A DNA stretch of 64,000 nucleotides from Verrucomicrobiota bacterium (GTDB lineage: Bacteria; Verrucomicrobiota; Verrucomicrobiia; Opitutales; UBA953), in assembly GCA_014193315.1 (NCBI GenBank), contig BJHS01000004.1, positions 15,153 through 79,152 of the forward strand, read 5' to 3'. The notes under the pieces were generated by a model. That model did no database searches and was not told the DNA's origin. It was given only the letters and a program-made list of their open reading frames with translations. Of the stretch, positions 28,950-38,718 are shown in pieces (positions within the stretch are counted from its first letter, which is position 1; every line of letters starts with the position of its first letter). A program made the position numbers and the translations under genes.

Positions 28950-30086
28950 GTGGGGAGATTGGCGGGGATGCCCGGGTATCTCGCCATCGTCGCCGGCAAA
29001 GACGAATTCCTCGTCGATCGGGACGCGCGTGCCTTCTACGACCAAGCCCGTGCGGCCGCCGGGGCGGAAGCCGACGCTGAGATCATGGCGGGGACGATCC
29101 TGCGGGTGGACGACGCGACTTCGATTGAGGCGCGTTTCGTCGAAACGGTGAACACCCGTTCGATGTTCGGCGGCAAGCGCGTCCTGTGGTTGCGTAACTT
29201 CAACTGGGTCGCCGATACCGTACAGTCTCGTTCGGAGGAGGTGAAGGCGTCGCTCGCTCGCCTGCTGGAGGCGGTCACGGAGGCGGAGCCCGACGTCGCC
29301 ATCGTGATCTCCGCCACGCCTTACGATGGTCGCCGCAAGGACCTGGCGAATCTCAAGTCTGTGGCCCAGGAGTTCGTCTTGCATTCCCCCGCGGCCAAGT
29401 CGCCCTTCGGTGGCGATGACCCGCAGGCGGAGATGCAGGTCGGCTTGGCCACCCAGCACCTAAAGTCGCTCGGGGTGAAGTTCGACCGGGCCGTGCCCGA
29501 GGCGATCGTGGCGCGGGTGGGGCAGTCGACGCGTCTCGTGCTGGTCGAGTGCGAGAAACTCGCGAACTACGCCGGCCCCGGTGGTGCGCTCACGGAGGCC
29601 GACGTCCTTCTGCTTGTCCCGCCCTTTGGCGATGGCGATTTCTTCGAGCCGATCGAGGCGCTGGCGGCCCGCGACCTGAAGTGGGGCCTTGCGTCGCTCG
29701 ACCGTTATTTCTTCAACGAGTCCTCGGCCCGCCCCCTGCTTTCGGCGCTGCAGAACCGCCTGCGGCTCCTCATCCAGATCCGCTGCCTCGTCGATTCGGG
29801 CGATTTCCGGGTGACCACGGCGGGTCTGTCCAAGGGGCAGTTCGAGACCGCCAGCGGCCGCCATGGCCCGACCTTCGGCTCGGCGGCCAAGTCCTCCGCC
29901 AACCTATTCTCCCAGAACGTCTGGTACATCAGCAACAAGGTCGCTCCCGCGGCCGCCCGCTATTCCTTGGCCGAGCTGGTGGATCTCCAGCTGGCCTGCG
30001 CCGACTGCTTTGACGCCTCCAATCGCGGCGAGGACGAATCCTCCGTGCGCGCCTTGTTCCTGCGGGCGCTTGCCGTCCGCCGCTAG
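28950..30086 (+). CDS. holA: DNA polymerase III subunit delta (start may be 28968)
   Basis: MPGYLAIVAGKDEFLVDRDARAFY, SMFGGKRVLWLRNFNW, overall HolA layout. Confidence 0.82.
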   Translation: MGRLAGMPGYLAIVAGKDEFLVDRDARAFYDQARAAAGAEADAEIMAGTILRVDDATSIEARFVETVNTRSMFGGKRVLWLRNFNWVADTVQSRSEEVKASLARLLEAVTEAEPDVAIVISATPYDGRRKDLANLKSVAQEFVLHSPAAKSPFGGDDPQAEMQVGLATQHLKSLGVKFDRAVPEAIVARVGQSTRLVLVECEKLANYAGPGGALTEADVLLLVPPFGDGDFFEPIEALAARDLKWGLASLDRYFFNESSARPLLSALQNRLRLLIQIRCLVDSGDFRVTTAGLSKGQFETASGRHGPTFGSAAKSSANLFSQNVWYISNKVAPAAARYSLAELVDLQLACADCFDASNRGEDESSVRALFLRALAVRR

Positions 30087-30105
30087 TCCTGCTATAACCC
30101 TTCCG

Positions 30106-31536
30106 ATGGAATCCGACTTCGTTCCCAACGTCCTCGCCGATCGCTACGCCTCCCCGGCGATGAAGGCCATCTGGTCCACCCGTGGCCGGGTCATCCTGGA
30201 GCGCGAGTACTGGATCGCCGTGATGAAGGCCCAGCGCGACCTCGGGCTCGACCTCCCCGCCGAGGCCATCGCCGCCTACGAGCGCGTCAAGGATCAGGTC
30301 GACCTTGAGTCCATCCGCGTCCGCGAGGAGACCACCCGCCACGACGTCAAGGCGCGCATCGACGAGTTCTGCGCCCTGGCCGGCCACCAGCATGTCCACA
30401 AGGGGCTGACCAGCCGCGATCTCACCGAGTCCGTCGAGCAGCTGCAGGTTTTCCGTTCCCTGCAGTTGATTCGCGCCAAGCACGTCGCCGCCCTCGCCGC
30501 CCTGGCGCGCCGCGCCGTCGCCGACCGCGACGTGCTCATCGCCGCCCGCACGCACAATGTCGCCGCGCAGCCCACCACCGTCGGCAAACGCTGGGCGATG
30601 TTCGGCGAGGAATGCCTCCGCGGCACGGCCCAGTTGGACGCGGCGCTCGGCGCCTTCGCGGCCCGCGGCCTCAAGGGCGCGGTCGGCACGCAGCTCGACC
30701 AGCTCACGCTCTTCGCCGGCGACCTCGCCAAGGTCGCCCAGCTCGAGCAGCGCGTGCTCGCGCACCTCGGAATCCCGCATGCCCTCGGGGCCGTCGGTCA
30801 GGTCTACCCGCGCTCGATGGACCTCGAGGTCGTCGCCGCCCTCGTCTCCGCCGCCTCCGGCCCGTCCTCTTTCGCCCGCACCCTGCGTCTCATGGCCGGT
30901 CACGAGCTCGCCAGCGAGGGCTTCCTGCCCGGTCAGGTCGGCTCCTCGGCGATGCCGCACAAGATGAACGCCCGCACCTGCGAGCGCATCAACGGCTTCC
31001 TCGTCATCCTGCGCGGGCACCTCGCCATGGCCGCCTCCCTCGCCGGCGACCAGTGGAACGAGGGCGACGTCTCCTGCTCGGTCGTGCGCCGCGTGCTCCT
31101 GCCCGACGCCTTCCTGGCGATTGATGGTCTGCTCGAGGCCTTTCTCACCGTGCTCGGCCAGATGGAGGTCAATCGTCCGGTCATTGACCGCGAATCGCGC
31201 CACTACCTGCCTTTCCTGCTCACCACGACCTTCCTTATGGAGGCCGTCAAGGCCGGCGCCGGTCGCGAGGAGGCCCACGAGGCCATCAAGGAGCACGCCG
31301 TCGCGGTCGCCCGCGACCTGCGAGCCGGCAAGACGGAGCGTAATGACCTCGTCGACCGACTGGCGGCCGACGCACGCCTCAAGTTGCCCAAGACCGTCTT
31401 GCTCGACGCGGTGACTAAGGCCGGGGAGTTGACCGGCGCGGCCGGGGCCCAGGTCGATGCCTTCGCCGCCCAGGCCGCCGCCTGGTCCGCCAAGGTCCCG
31501 GCATCGGCCCAGATCAAGCCCGGACGCATTCTCTGA
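30106..31536 (+). CDS. purB: Adenylosuccinate lyase
   Basis: TRHDVKARIDEFCALAG, HKGLTSRDLTES, GSSAMPHKMNARTCERING; start at MESDFVPNVL. Confidence 0.92.
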   Translation: MESDFVPNVLADRYASPAMKAIWSTRGRVILEREYWIAVMKAQRDLGLDLPAEAIAAYERVKDQVDLESIRVREETTRHDVKARIDEFCALAGHQHVHKGLTSRDLTESVEQLQVFRSLQLIRAKHVAALAALARRAVADRDVLIAARTHNVAAQPTTVGKRWAMFGEECLRGTAQLDAALGAFAARGLKGAVGTQLDQLTLFAGDLAKVAQLEQRVLAHLGIPHALGAVGQVYPRSMDLEVVAALVSAASGPSSFARTLRLMAGHELASEGFLPGQVGSSAMPHKMNARTCERINGFLVILRGHLAMAASLAGDQWNEGDVSCSVVRRVLLPDAFLAIDGLLEAFLTVLGQMEVNRPVIDRESRHYLPFLLTTTFLMEAVKAGAGREEAHEAIKEHAVAVARDLRAGKTERNDLVDRLAADARLKLPKTVLLDAVTKAGELTGAAGAQVDAFAAQAAAWSAKVPASAQIKPGRIL

Positions 31537-31629
31537 GGGTTTCCGCGGTCGCGAGGGCGGGGGAGGGTTTTCCGTGTTGCCAAGGGGCGGGGGGCTTCCC
31601 ACAACCCAATTTTCAACCTGTTCCCTCCC

Positions 31630-32928
31630 ATGTCCTCCCTACAAGGCAATCTCCTCGTCGCGCAAAGCGGCGGCCCCACGCCCGTCATCAACGCCAGCCT
31701 CGCCGGAGTCATCGCCGAAGCCCTCAACCATGAGGACGATATCCCGGAAATCTATGGTGCCTTGAACGGCATCCAGGGCGTCCTGAACGAAAACCTGGTC
31801 GACCTCGCCGCCGAGTCCCAGCAGACCCTCCGCGCCCTCCACCACACCCCCGGCGCCGCCCTCGGCACCTGCCGCTATAAGGTCAAAAAGGCCGAGGACC
31901 TCGACCGCATCCTGCAGGTCTTCGAAGCCCACAACATCCGCTACTTCCATTACATCGGCGGCAACGACTCCCAGGATACCGCCGCGAAGATCGACGCCCT
32001 CGCCAAGGAGCGCGGCTACGAGCTCCGCGTCATCGGCGTGCCGAAGACCATCGACAACGACATGCCCCTCACCGACCACAGCCCGGGCTTCGGTTCCGTC
32101 GCCAAGCACATCGCCCTGACCGTCCGCGAGATGTCCCTCGACAACGCCGCCATGGGCCAGAACGACTTCGTCTCCGTCCTTGAGGTCATGGGCCGCAACG
32201 CCGGCTGGCTCGCCGCCTCCTCCGTCCTTGCGCACCGCCGCGACAAGTCGGACGACAAGCAGGTGAAGAACACCCATTACACCTGCGCCGCCCCGCACAT
32301 CGTGCTGCTGCCGGAAGTCCCGTTCAACGCCGACAACTTCATCAAGCGCGTCGAGGAAGTCCTCAAGAGCAACGGCCACTGTTTCGTGGTCGTCTCCGAA
32401 GGCGTCCAGGACGAGGCCGGCAATTACCTCGGCGCCGACACCTCGAGCACCGACGCTTTTGGCCATGCCGTGCTCGGCGGCGCCGGCGAATCCCTCCGCA
32501 ACCTCGTCGAGGAACGTTTTTCGGGCGTCAAGGCTCGCGCCTCCAAGCTGGGCATCGCCCAGCGCTCCGCCTCGCACAGCGCCTCCAAGACGGACGTCGA
32601 CGAAGCCTTCCTCTGCGGCGGCGAAGCGGTCAAGGCCGCGGTCGCTGGTGAATCTGGCAAGATGGTCATCCTCACCCGCTCCGAGAAGGAGAACTACGCC
32701 GTGAAGACGATGCTCGCCCCGCTCACCGAGATCGCCAACGGCGTGAAGGCTTTCCCCGATAAGTGGATCGGAGAGGACCGCATGTCCATCCACCCGGACT
32801 TCGTGCGCTACGCCCTGCCTCTCATCCAAGGTGAGCTTCAACTGCCTTACGAACAGGGACTTCCGCGTTACGCACAGCTCTCGGCGATCCGCGTCCAGCG
32901 CCGCCTCGAGAAGTTTGTTTCGGCCTAA
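31630..32928 (+). CDS. pfp: PPi-dependent 6-phosphofructokinase
   Basis: GGNDSQDTA (Asp at the PPi-specificity position) and PKTIDND (Lys rather than Gly), VMGRNAGWLAA. Confidence 0.88.
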   Translation: MSSLQGNLLVAQSGGPTPVINASLAGVIAEALNHEDDIPEIYGALNGIQGVLNENLVDLAAESQQTLRALHHTPGAALGTCRYKVKKAEDLDRILQVFEAHNIRYFHYIGGNDSQDTAAKIDALAKERGYELRVIGVPKTIDNDMPLTDHSPGFGSVAKHIALTVREMSLDNAAMGQNDFVSVLEVMGRNAGWLAASSVLAHRRDKSDDKQVKNTHYTCAAPHIVLLPEVPFNADNFIKRVEEVLKSNGHCFVVVSEGVQDEAGNYLGADTSSTDAFGHAVLGGAGESLRNLVEERFSGVKARASKLGIAQRSASHSASKTDVDEAFLCGGEAVKAAVAGESGKMVILTRSEKENYAVKTMLAPLTEIANGVKAFPDKWIGEDRMSIHPDFVRYALPLIQGELQLPYEQGLPRYAQLSAIRVQRRLEKFVSA

Positions 32929-32950
32929 GCCGAGCCTTAAAGTTATTCAC

Positions 32951-32987
32951 AAGAGCCCCTGCCACTCGGTGGGGGTTCTTTGTTTTT
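32951..32987 (+). terminator. Rho-independent terminator after the PFK gene
   Basis: AAGAGCCCCTGCC-ACTC-GGTGGGGGTTCTT: 13-bp stem including G-T pairs, 4-nt loop, then TGTTTTT. Confidence 0.85.
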
Positions 32988-33048
32988 AAGGGGTTGCCTC
33001 CCCCGGGCGGTCAGGTAGGTTATTTACCCCTACCCCAACTAGGTAATT

Positions 33049-34158
33049 ATGTGTATCTCTCCGCGGAATTTCTGTCTCCTGGCCCTCGGGTTCCTCCCAG
33101 TGCTTGCCTTCGCCGCGTTGACCAACGGCAAGGTGCAGGTCGGCATCGTCAAGGATGAGGCCTACCTCTACGATAAACAGGGCAAGAAGGAGCCGCTCAA
33201 GAGCGCCCGTGTCTTCCAGGAAGGCTTCCGCGTGGAGACCACGGCGCAGAATACCGTCGAGCTCATTCTTTCCAACGGCTCGACCCTGATTGTCAGCCCG
33301 GACACGCTCCTTGAGGTGAAGACTTTCCGACAGGTCGTCTCGAACCTCATCGTCGAAGGGGAGTACCAGAAACTGGACAAGGAACCCAGCCCGTCGATCA
33401 CCGAGATCGAGGTCATCCGGGGTAAAGTCATCGGCGAGGTGCGTAAACTCAACCCGCAGTCCTCTTACACGATCAAGACGCCCGTCGGCGTTGCGCGCAT
33501 TCGCGGCACCATCTACACCGTCGAGTTTGCCGACAACGGCAAGGGCACCGGCACGCTCAATATCGCCTGCGTTCGCGGGTCCGTTGAGGCGACCGTTTTT
33601 GCCGCCAATACTGGCCCGATCGCGGTGAAGCCCGGCGACAATCTTTCCGTGCAAGCCCCGGTGCCGAAGCCGGTGGAAGCGCCCAAGCCCACCGAAGGCA
33701 CCAAGCCGACCGAGGGCACGAAGCCGACGGAAGGGACCACGCCGACCGAAGGTACCGCGCCCGCCGCCCCGGTGGAAGCCCCTCCCGCACCTCCTCCCGT
33801 GATCACCTTGGCCCCGATGAATTCGGCCCAACTGGGTAGTGTGGCCACCACGCTCGCCACGGTGAGCTCACTGGACCAAGGCGTCGCCGCCACGGTTAAG
33901 AACATGGCCGATAACGCGCCGCCGCCCCCGCCGCCCGCCACCCCGGTCACCACGACCAATGCGGATGGCACGACCACGACGACCACGCCCGCGCCGGAGA
34001 TCCCTCCTTCCAAGCCTTTGACCCCTCCGACGACCCCGACGAACACCAGTTCCGGCGGCGGTACTTCCGCGGCCGATACGGTGCAGAAGGTCACCGAGAC
34101 GGTGCAGAAGACCGTCGAGAAGCAGACTCAGACCAACCCGTCCCCGACCGGCGGTTAA
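33049..34158 (+). CDS. FecR-domain protein with Pro/Thr-rich C-terminal half
   Basis: Exported N-terminus; GFRVETTAQNTVELILSNGSTLIVSPDTLLEV, SSYTIKTPVGVARIRGTIYTVEF; (K/T)PTEGT repeats. Confidence 0.75.
   Translation: MCISPRNFCLLALGFLPVLAFAALTNGKVQVGIVKDEAYLYDKQGKKEPLKSARVFQEGFRVETTAQNTVELILSNGSTLIVSPDTLLEVKTFRQVVSNLIVEGEYQKLDKEPSPSITEIEVIRGKVIGEVRKLNPQSSYTIKTPVGVARIRGTIYTVEFADNGKGTGTLNIACVRGSVEATVFAANTGPIAVKPGDNLSVQAPVPKPVEAPKPTEGTKPTEGTKPTEGTTPTEGTAPAAPVEAPPAPPPVITLAPMNSAQLGSVATTLATVSSLDQGVAATVKNMADNAPPPPPPATPVTTTNADGTTTTTTPAPEIPPSKPLTPPTTPTNTSSGGGTSAADTVQKVTETVQKTVEKQTQTNPSPTGG
33685..33756 (+). repeat. Four 18-bp tandem units encoding (K/T)PTEGT
   Basis: aagcccaccgaaggcacc aagccgaccgagggcacg aagccgacggaagggacc acgccgaccgaaggtacc. 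Confidence 0.9.
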
Positions 34159-34185
34159 GCGTCGAATCATGACGCCCCCCCCCTG

Positions 34186-34216
34186 CGGACCCGGCCTGGT
34201 GCCGGGTCCGTCGTTT
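34186..34216 (+). terminator. Probable intrinsic terminator after the FecR gene
   Basis: CGGACCCGGC-CTGGT-GCCGGGTCCG perfect 10-bp stem, followed by TCGTTT. Confidence 0.55.
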
Positions 34217-34278
34217 GGAGGGGTATCCTGCATTTTCTCCTCTCGCTTTGCCGGGGGTCATCGCCATCCTCCGACCTT

Positions 34279-34908
34279 ATGCCCATCGCCGGAAAGCTCA
34301 TCACCTTGGAGGGAGGCGAAGGGGCCGGAAAGTCCACCCAACTCGCTCGCTTGGCCGAGCGTTTGGAGGCCGGTGGTTCCCGCGTGCTGCGTTTGCGCGA
34401 GCCTGGTGGCACCGCCTTGGGTGAGACCATGCGCGATGTGCTCAAGCGGCCGGGCTCCGTCATCGCCCCGGAGGCCGAGGCCCTGCTTTTCGCGGCGTGC
34501 CGCGCCCAGTTGGTCACGGAGGTGATCGCCCCGGCGCTTGCGGCCGGCACCGTCGTGCTCTGCGACCGTTTCATCGACTCGACCGTCGCTTACCAGTCGG
34601 GTGGCCGCGGGCTCCCGCGGTCGGCGGTCGAGGCGGCGAATCGCTTGGCCTGCGGCTCCCTCCGCCCCGACCTGACGTTCCTGCTCGATCTCGATCCGAC
34701 GCGTGGCCTGGGCCGCGCCTCCATCCGGGACCATGGACGCTCGGATCGCTTCGAGGCCTTGGGCGAAGGGTTCCATCGCCAAGTCCGCGCGATGTACCAC
34801 GCGCTCGTCCAGGAGGAGCCGGCCCGGTTCCGCGTGCTGGATGCCGACCGTTCCCCTGACCTCATCTCCGAGGAAATCTGGCATGAAGTCCAAGCTCGCT
34901 TCGCCTGA
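34279..34908 (+). CDS. tmk: Thymidylate kinase
   Basis: KLITLEGGEGAGKSTQLARLAERL, REPGGTALGE, DRFIDSTVAYQ. Confidence 0.95.
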   Translation: MPIAGKLITLEGGEGAGKSTQLARLAERLEAGGSRVLRLREPGGTALGETMRDVLKRPGSVIAPEAEALLFAACRAQLVTEVIAPALAAGTVVLCDRFIDSTVAYQSGGRGLPRSAVEAANRLACGSLRPDLTFLLDLDPTRGLGRASIRDHGRSDRFEALGEGFHRQVRAMYHALVQEEPARFRVLDADRSPDLISEEIWHEVQARFA

Positions 34909-35806
34909 AGTCGACGACCTGCCGGCCCTCAAGGTCCTGCTGCGCGCCCGCGCCGAAGGCCGGATGCCCCACGCCGTCCTCCTGACCGGCGCCGATGGCG
35001 AGGTGCTCGCCCGCGCGGCGGAGCGGTTGGCCGCCATCCATCTCGGCGTCGACGACCCGCTGTCCCATGCGGATTGCCGCGTCCTCCGCCCGGCCAAGAA
35101 ATCCCGTCGCATCAACATCGACGCCACGCAGGAAGTCGTGGCGGCGCTCCGCCTCACCTCGGTCTCGCCCCATCGCGTGGTGCTCGTGCACGAGCCGGAT
35201 CGTTTCATGTCGGAAGGGGCCAACTGCTTTCTCAAGACGCTGGAGGAGCCGCCCGCCGGCACCTTGATCGTGCTCCAGACCGCGAACTACTACCGCGTGC
35301 TGCCGACCATCCTCAGTCGTTGCCTGCGTTTTCACGTCGGGGGCGAAGCGCCCGCCATCAAGGATCCCGCCTGGGGCGATTGGTTGCGCGAGTTCGACCG
35401 TCTCCTCGGCAAACTGGCCGGCCCGACTTTGCCGCGGACCTCGGAGATGTTCATCCCGGCCTACGCGCTCTGCGCCCGGTTCGAGGTCCTGCTCGAGCTC
35501 TTCGTCGATGAGGCCCTCAAGCAAGCCCCGCCGCCCCCGCCGGGCGATGATGACGAGGAGGAGGCCGAGATCGCCCATGAGGAATCGATCCGTCGCGGTA
35601 TCCGCGCTCGCTTGCTCACGGCCATCGAGGAACGGCTCCGGCTCGCGGGCCGCCAGTACCCCGGGTGCCTTTCGCAGATCGCGGCGGCCATCGACCTGCT
35701 CGAGGAAGCCCGCGCCCGGCTGGAGCTCAACTACCAGGTCCTCGCCGGGCTGGAGCAGTTCTTCCTCCGCCTGCTCCGCCTCTTCGCCCTCCGCGCCCGC
35801 GCCTGA
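34883..35806 (+). CDS. holB: DNA polymerase III subunit delta prime-like
   Basis: RMPHAVLLTGADGEVLARAAERLA, RRINIDATQEVVAAL, VVLVHEPDRFMSEGANCFLKTLEEPPAGTLIVLQT; overlaps tmk by 26 nt. Confidence 0.82.
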   Translation: MKSKLASPEVDDLPALKVLLRARAEGRMPHAVLLTGADGEVLARAAERLAAIHLGVDDPLSHADCRVLRPAKKSRRINIDATQEVVAALRLTSVSPHRVVLVHEPDRFMSEGANCFLKTLEEPPAGTLIVLQTANYYRVLPTILSRCLRFHVGGEAPAIKDPAWGDWLREFDRLLGKLAGPTLPRTSEMFIPAYALCARFEVLLELFVDEALKQAPPPPPGDDDEEEAEIAHEESIRRGIRARLLTAIEERLRLAGRQYPGCLSQIAAAIDLLEEARARLELNYQVLAGLEQFFLRLLRLFALRARA

Positions 35807-35816
35807 CCTTTCTTTT

Positions 35817-37841
35817 ATGCGTTCTTTTCTCGCCCTCCTGCTGGCGCTCCCTTTGTCCGCCGCCGATGACGCCCGCCGACCCGAGGTCGACCGCGCGATC
35901 GCGCGCCTCTCGCCGACCATCGTGCGCATCGAGGTGATCTCGGAGGATGGCTCGGAGGGTCGGATGCTCCGCCAGCATGCGGTCGGTTCCGGGGCGATCA
36001 TCGACGCCGAGGGCCGCGTCATCACGAACTACCACGTGGCGGGGCGCGGTGCCACGTTCCTCTGTCGCCTCGCCGACCGCGAGGAGCTGCCCGCGACCTT
36101 GGTCGGCGCCGATGCCATGACCGACGTCGCGGTGATCCAACTCGACCTTTCCCGGCGGCGCGCGAAGACCCCCTTGCCGGTCGCGGAATTCGCCGACTCG
36201 GACCGCGCGCGCGCGGGCGACACGGTGCTCTCGATGGGGTGCCCCGCGGGCCTCACGCAGTCGGTCACCCTCGGCATCATCGCCAACGACGCGATGGTCA
36301 TGACCCGTTTTGTCGGCGCCATGAACCTCGACGGTGAATCCGTCGGCGAACTCGTCCGCTGGTTCGGCCATGACGCGGTTATTTTCGGCGGCAACTCGGG
36401 CGGCCCCTTGGTGGACACCCAGGGACGCATCGTCGGCATCAACGAGATCGGCGTGGGCAGTCTGGGTGGGGCCATTCCGGCCAACACGGCGAAGGCCGTG
36501 GCCGCGGAACTCATCGCCCATGGTCGCGTGGCCCGCGGTTGGCTCGGGCTCGAGGTCCAACCCCTCCTGCGCTCGTTCTCCGCCCGCGACGTCCGCGGCG
36601 TGCTCGTCCGCTCCGTCTTCCGCGACTCCCCGGGGGCCATCGCTGGCCTCCGCCAAGGCGATGTCTTGACCGCCGTCGCCGGGCAGGCCGTGCATGCCGA
36701 TTGCGATGAGCAGATGTCGACTTACCACCGCTTGGTGGCGGACCTGCGCGCGGGCCGCGAGATCAAGGTGGACTTCACCCGCGAGGGTACCGCCCTGACG
36801 GCGACCTTGGTCCCCGCGGAACGCCCGGCGAACATCGCCCGCGAGGCCGAGCTGGCCTCCTGGGGGCTGACCGTGCGCGACCAGACGCGGCTGTCGGCCT
36901 TGCGGGCCAAGCGCCCCAATCAGGACGGCGTGGTCGTCGATTCGTTGCGCCCCGGTGGTCCGGCCGCCGAAGCCAAGCCGGCCTTGCTCGAAGGCGACCT
37001 CATCCTGTCCGTCGCGGGTCGGCCGGTGAAGGATATCGCCACCTTGCGCGCCGTGTCCCGCGACCTGCAGAAGGCGAAGACCGAGCCGGAGGCCGTGCTG
37101 GTCGCCTTCGTGCGCGGCACCGCCGAGATGATCTCGGTCGTGCGCGTCGGACCCGAGGTCGATGCCACCATCGCCCCACGGGCCGCCCGCCCTTGGGCCG
37201 GTTTCGCCAGCCAGGTCTTGACGGCCGAATTGGCCAAGGCCTTGGGTCTCAAGGGCAAGGCCGGCATCCGCGTCACGCAAGTCGTGACCGGTTCCGTCGC
37301 CGAGCAGGCCAGCATGAAGGTCGGCGATCTCTGGTTCAAACTCGATGGCAAGGTGATCGCTGCCCGCCGGCCCGAGGACGCCGAGGTCTTTGGCGCGCTC
37401 ATCCGCGAATACCCGGTCGGCGCGGAGGTCGAACTCGAGGGGCAGCGCGATGGCCAACCGCTGAAACTCACGCTTAAGTTGGCGGAACGTCCGGCGCCCG
37501 CCGCCGAGTTGCCGACGCTCAAGGAGCCCCGTTTCGGTTTTTCCGCCCGCGAGCAAGGGTTTGACGACAAGGCCGCCCGGCAAGGGGAGGGCGACTTGCG
37601 CGGGCTGTTGATTTCCAAGGTCGAACGTTCGGGTTGGGCTGACCTCGCGGGTTTGCGCGGGGGCGACTTGCTGCTTTCGATCAATGGTCGCCCGGTGCCC
37701 GACCTGAATGCTTTGCGCACGGGGCTTGAGGCGCTCGCCAAGGAGAAGCCCCGCCATGTCGTCCTGCAGGTCCGCCGCTCCATTTCCGGCGCCTTCCTGG
37801 AATTTGAGCCGGATTGGAACGCGCTCGAGGCCGCCAAATAA
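35817..37841 (+). CDS. HtrA/Deg-like serine protease with about four PDZ-like segments
   Basis: Signal peptide; catalytic triad contexts ITNYHVAG, MTDVAVI, FGGNSGGPLVD; PDZ-like RGWLGLEVQ.., GVVVDSLRPGGPA.., GIRVTQVVTGSVAEQA.., GLLISKVERSGWADLAGLRGGDLLLSING. Confidence 0.88.
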   Translation: MRSFLALLLALPLSAADDARRPEVDRAIARLSPTIVRIEVISEDGSEGRMLRQHAVGSGAIIDAEGRVITNYHVAGRGATFLCRLADREELPATLVGADAMTDVAVIQLDLSRRRAKTPLPVAEFADSDRARAGDTVLSMGCPAGLTQSVTLGIIANDAMVMTRFVGAMNLDGESVGELVRWFGHDAVIFGGNSGGPLVDTQGRIVGINEIGVGSLGGAIPANTAKAVAAELIAHGRVARGWLGLEVQPLLRSFSARDVRGVLVRSVFRDSPGAIAGLRQGDVLTAVAGQAVHADCDEQMSTYHRLVADLRAGREIKVDFTREGTALTATLVPAERPANIAREAELASWGLTVRDQTRLSALRAKRPNQDGVVVDSLRPGGPAAEAKPALLEGDLILSVAGRPVKDIATLRAVSRDLQKAKTEPEAVLVAFVRGTAEMISVVRVGPEVDATIAPRAARPWAGFASQVLTAELAKALGLKGKAGIRVTQVVTGSVAEQASMKVGDLWFKLDGKVIAARRPEDAEVFGALIREYPVGAEVELEGQRDGQPLKLTLKLAERPAPAAELPTLKEPRFGFSAREQGFDDKAARQGEGDLRGLLISKVERSGWADLAGLRGGDLLLSINGRPVPDLNALRTGLEALAKEKPRHVVLQVRRSISGAFLEFEPDWNALEAAK

Positions 37842-37858
37842 CCCCCCAGACTCCCCCT

Positions 37859-38662
37859 ATGAAAACACTCATCGCCCCCCTGCTGGTACTACTCGCCGGA
37901 CATCTCCCGGTCGGCGCCGCCGATCAGAAGATCGAGGAGACCGCCCGCCGGCTCTTCAAGTCCCACGCCGACGCCGTCATCACGGTGCGCGCCACGGTCG
38001 CGCTGACCATGACCGCCGGGGACGCCCCGTCGCAATCGCGCGACCAGAGCGTCGAGGAACTCGGTACGGTCGTCACGGCCCAAGGCCTCGTGGTCATCTC
38101 GGCCTCCTCCATCGACCCCGCGACCGCCATGGACGGACGGACCGTCAACATGCGCGGCGCCCCGGTCAAACTCGCCGTCACCAGCGAGGTCAAGGAAGCC
38201 CGCATCATCTTGGCCGACGGCACCGAAATCCCCGCCACCGTCGTTTATAAGGATCGCGACCTGAACCTCGCTTTCTTGGCCCCCGAGGTCGGTGCCGAGG
38301 AGGCGAAGGACGCTCACTTCACCCCCATCGACACCGCGGAGGAGCAGGCGCTCGGGGTGCTCGACGAGGTTGTCGTGCTCTCCCGTCTGGATAAGTCCAT
38401 GGGCCGCGCCTCCGCCGTCGAATGCGATTTTGTCCGCGCCGTGATCGCCAAGCCGCGCCGCTTCCTTTCCATCCACCTAGCCCAGGCCGGTCTGCCGGTC
38501 TTCGCGCTTGGCGGCAAGTTCGCCGGATTCACGACGGTGCGCTTCAGCAGTTCCGGCGACGCCGAGGGGATCGCCGCCTCGCCGGTCGTTCTGCCGGCGA
38601 GCGACGTGCGCAAGGCCATCGCGGCCGCGCTGGCCCGGCCGGCGCCCGCCCCGAAGAAGTGA
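37859..38662 (+). CDS. Exported trypsin-fold-like protein lacking recognisable catalytic residues (putative pseudoprotease)
   Basis: Signal peptide; VEELGTVVTAQGLVVISASSIDP, DRDLNLAFLAPE and AQAGLPVFALGGKFAGF align by eye to HtrA His, Asp and Ser segments with the catalytic residues replaced. Confidence 0.55.
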   Translation: MKTLIAPLLVLLAGHLPVGAADQKIEETARRLFKSHADAVITVRATVALTMTAGDAPSQSRDQSVEELGTVVTAQGLVVISASSIDPATAMDGRTVNMRGAPVKLAVTSEVKEARIILADGTEIPATVVYKDRDLNLAFLAPEVGAEEAKDAHFTPIDTAEEQALGVLDEVVVLSRLDKSMGRASAVECDFVRAVIAKPRRFLSIHLAQAGLPVFALGGKFAGFTTVRFSSSGDAEGIAASPVVLPASDVRKAIAAALARPAPAPKK

Positions 38663-38718
38663 CCTGCCGCCTTCCCCCGCGGAAACCTTTCGCCATTCGC
38701 ACGCTTTAATCTACACCG

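Noticed and set aside
29929-31602. 557-aa minus-strand ORF opposite purB
   Set aside because: Shadow ORF; purB motifs on the plus strand are decisive.
33049-34158. FecR protein as part of a FecIR-TonB iron-signalling locus
   Set aside because: No adjacent ECF sigma or TonB receptor; neighbours are pfp and tmk, and a terminator separates it from pfp.
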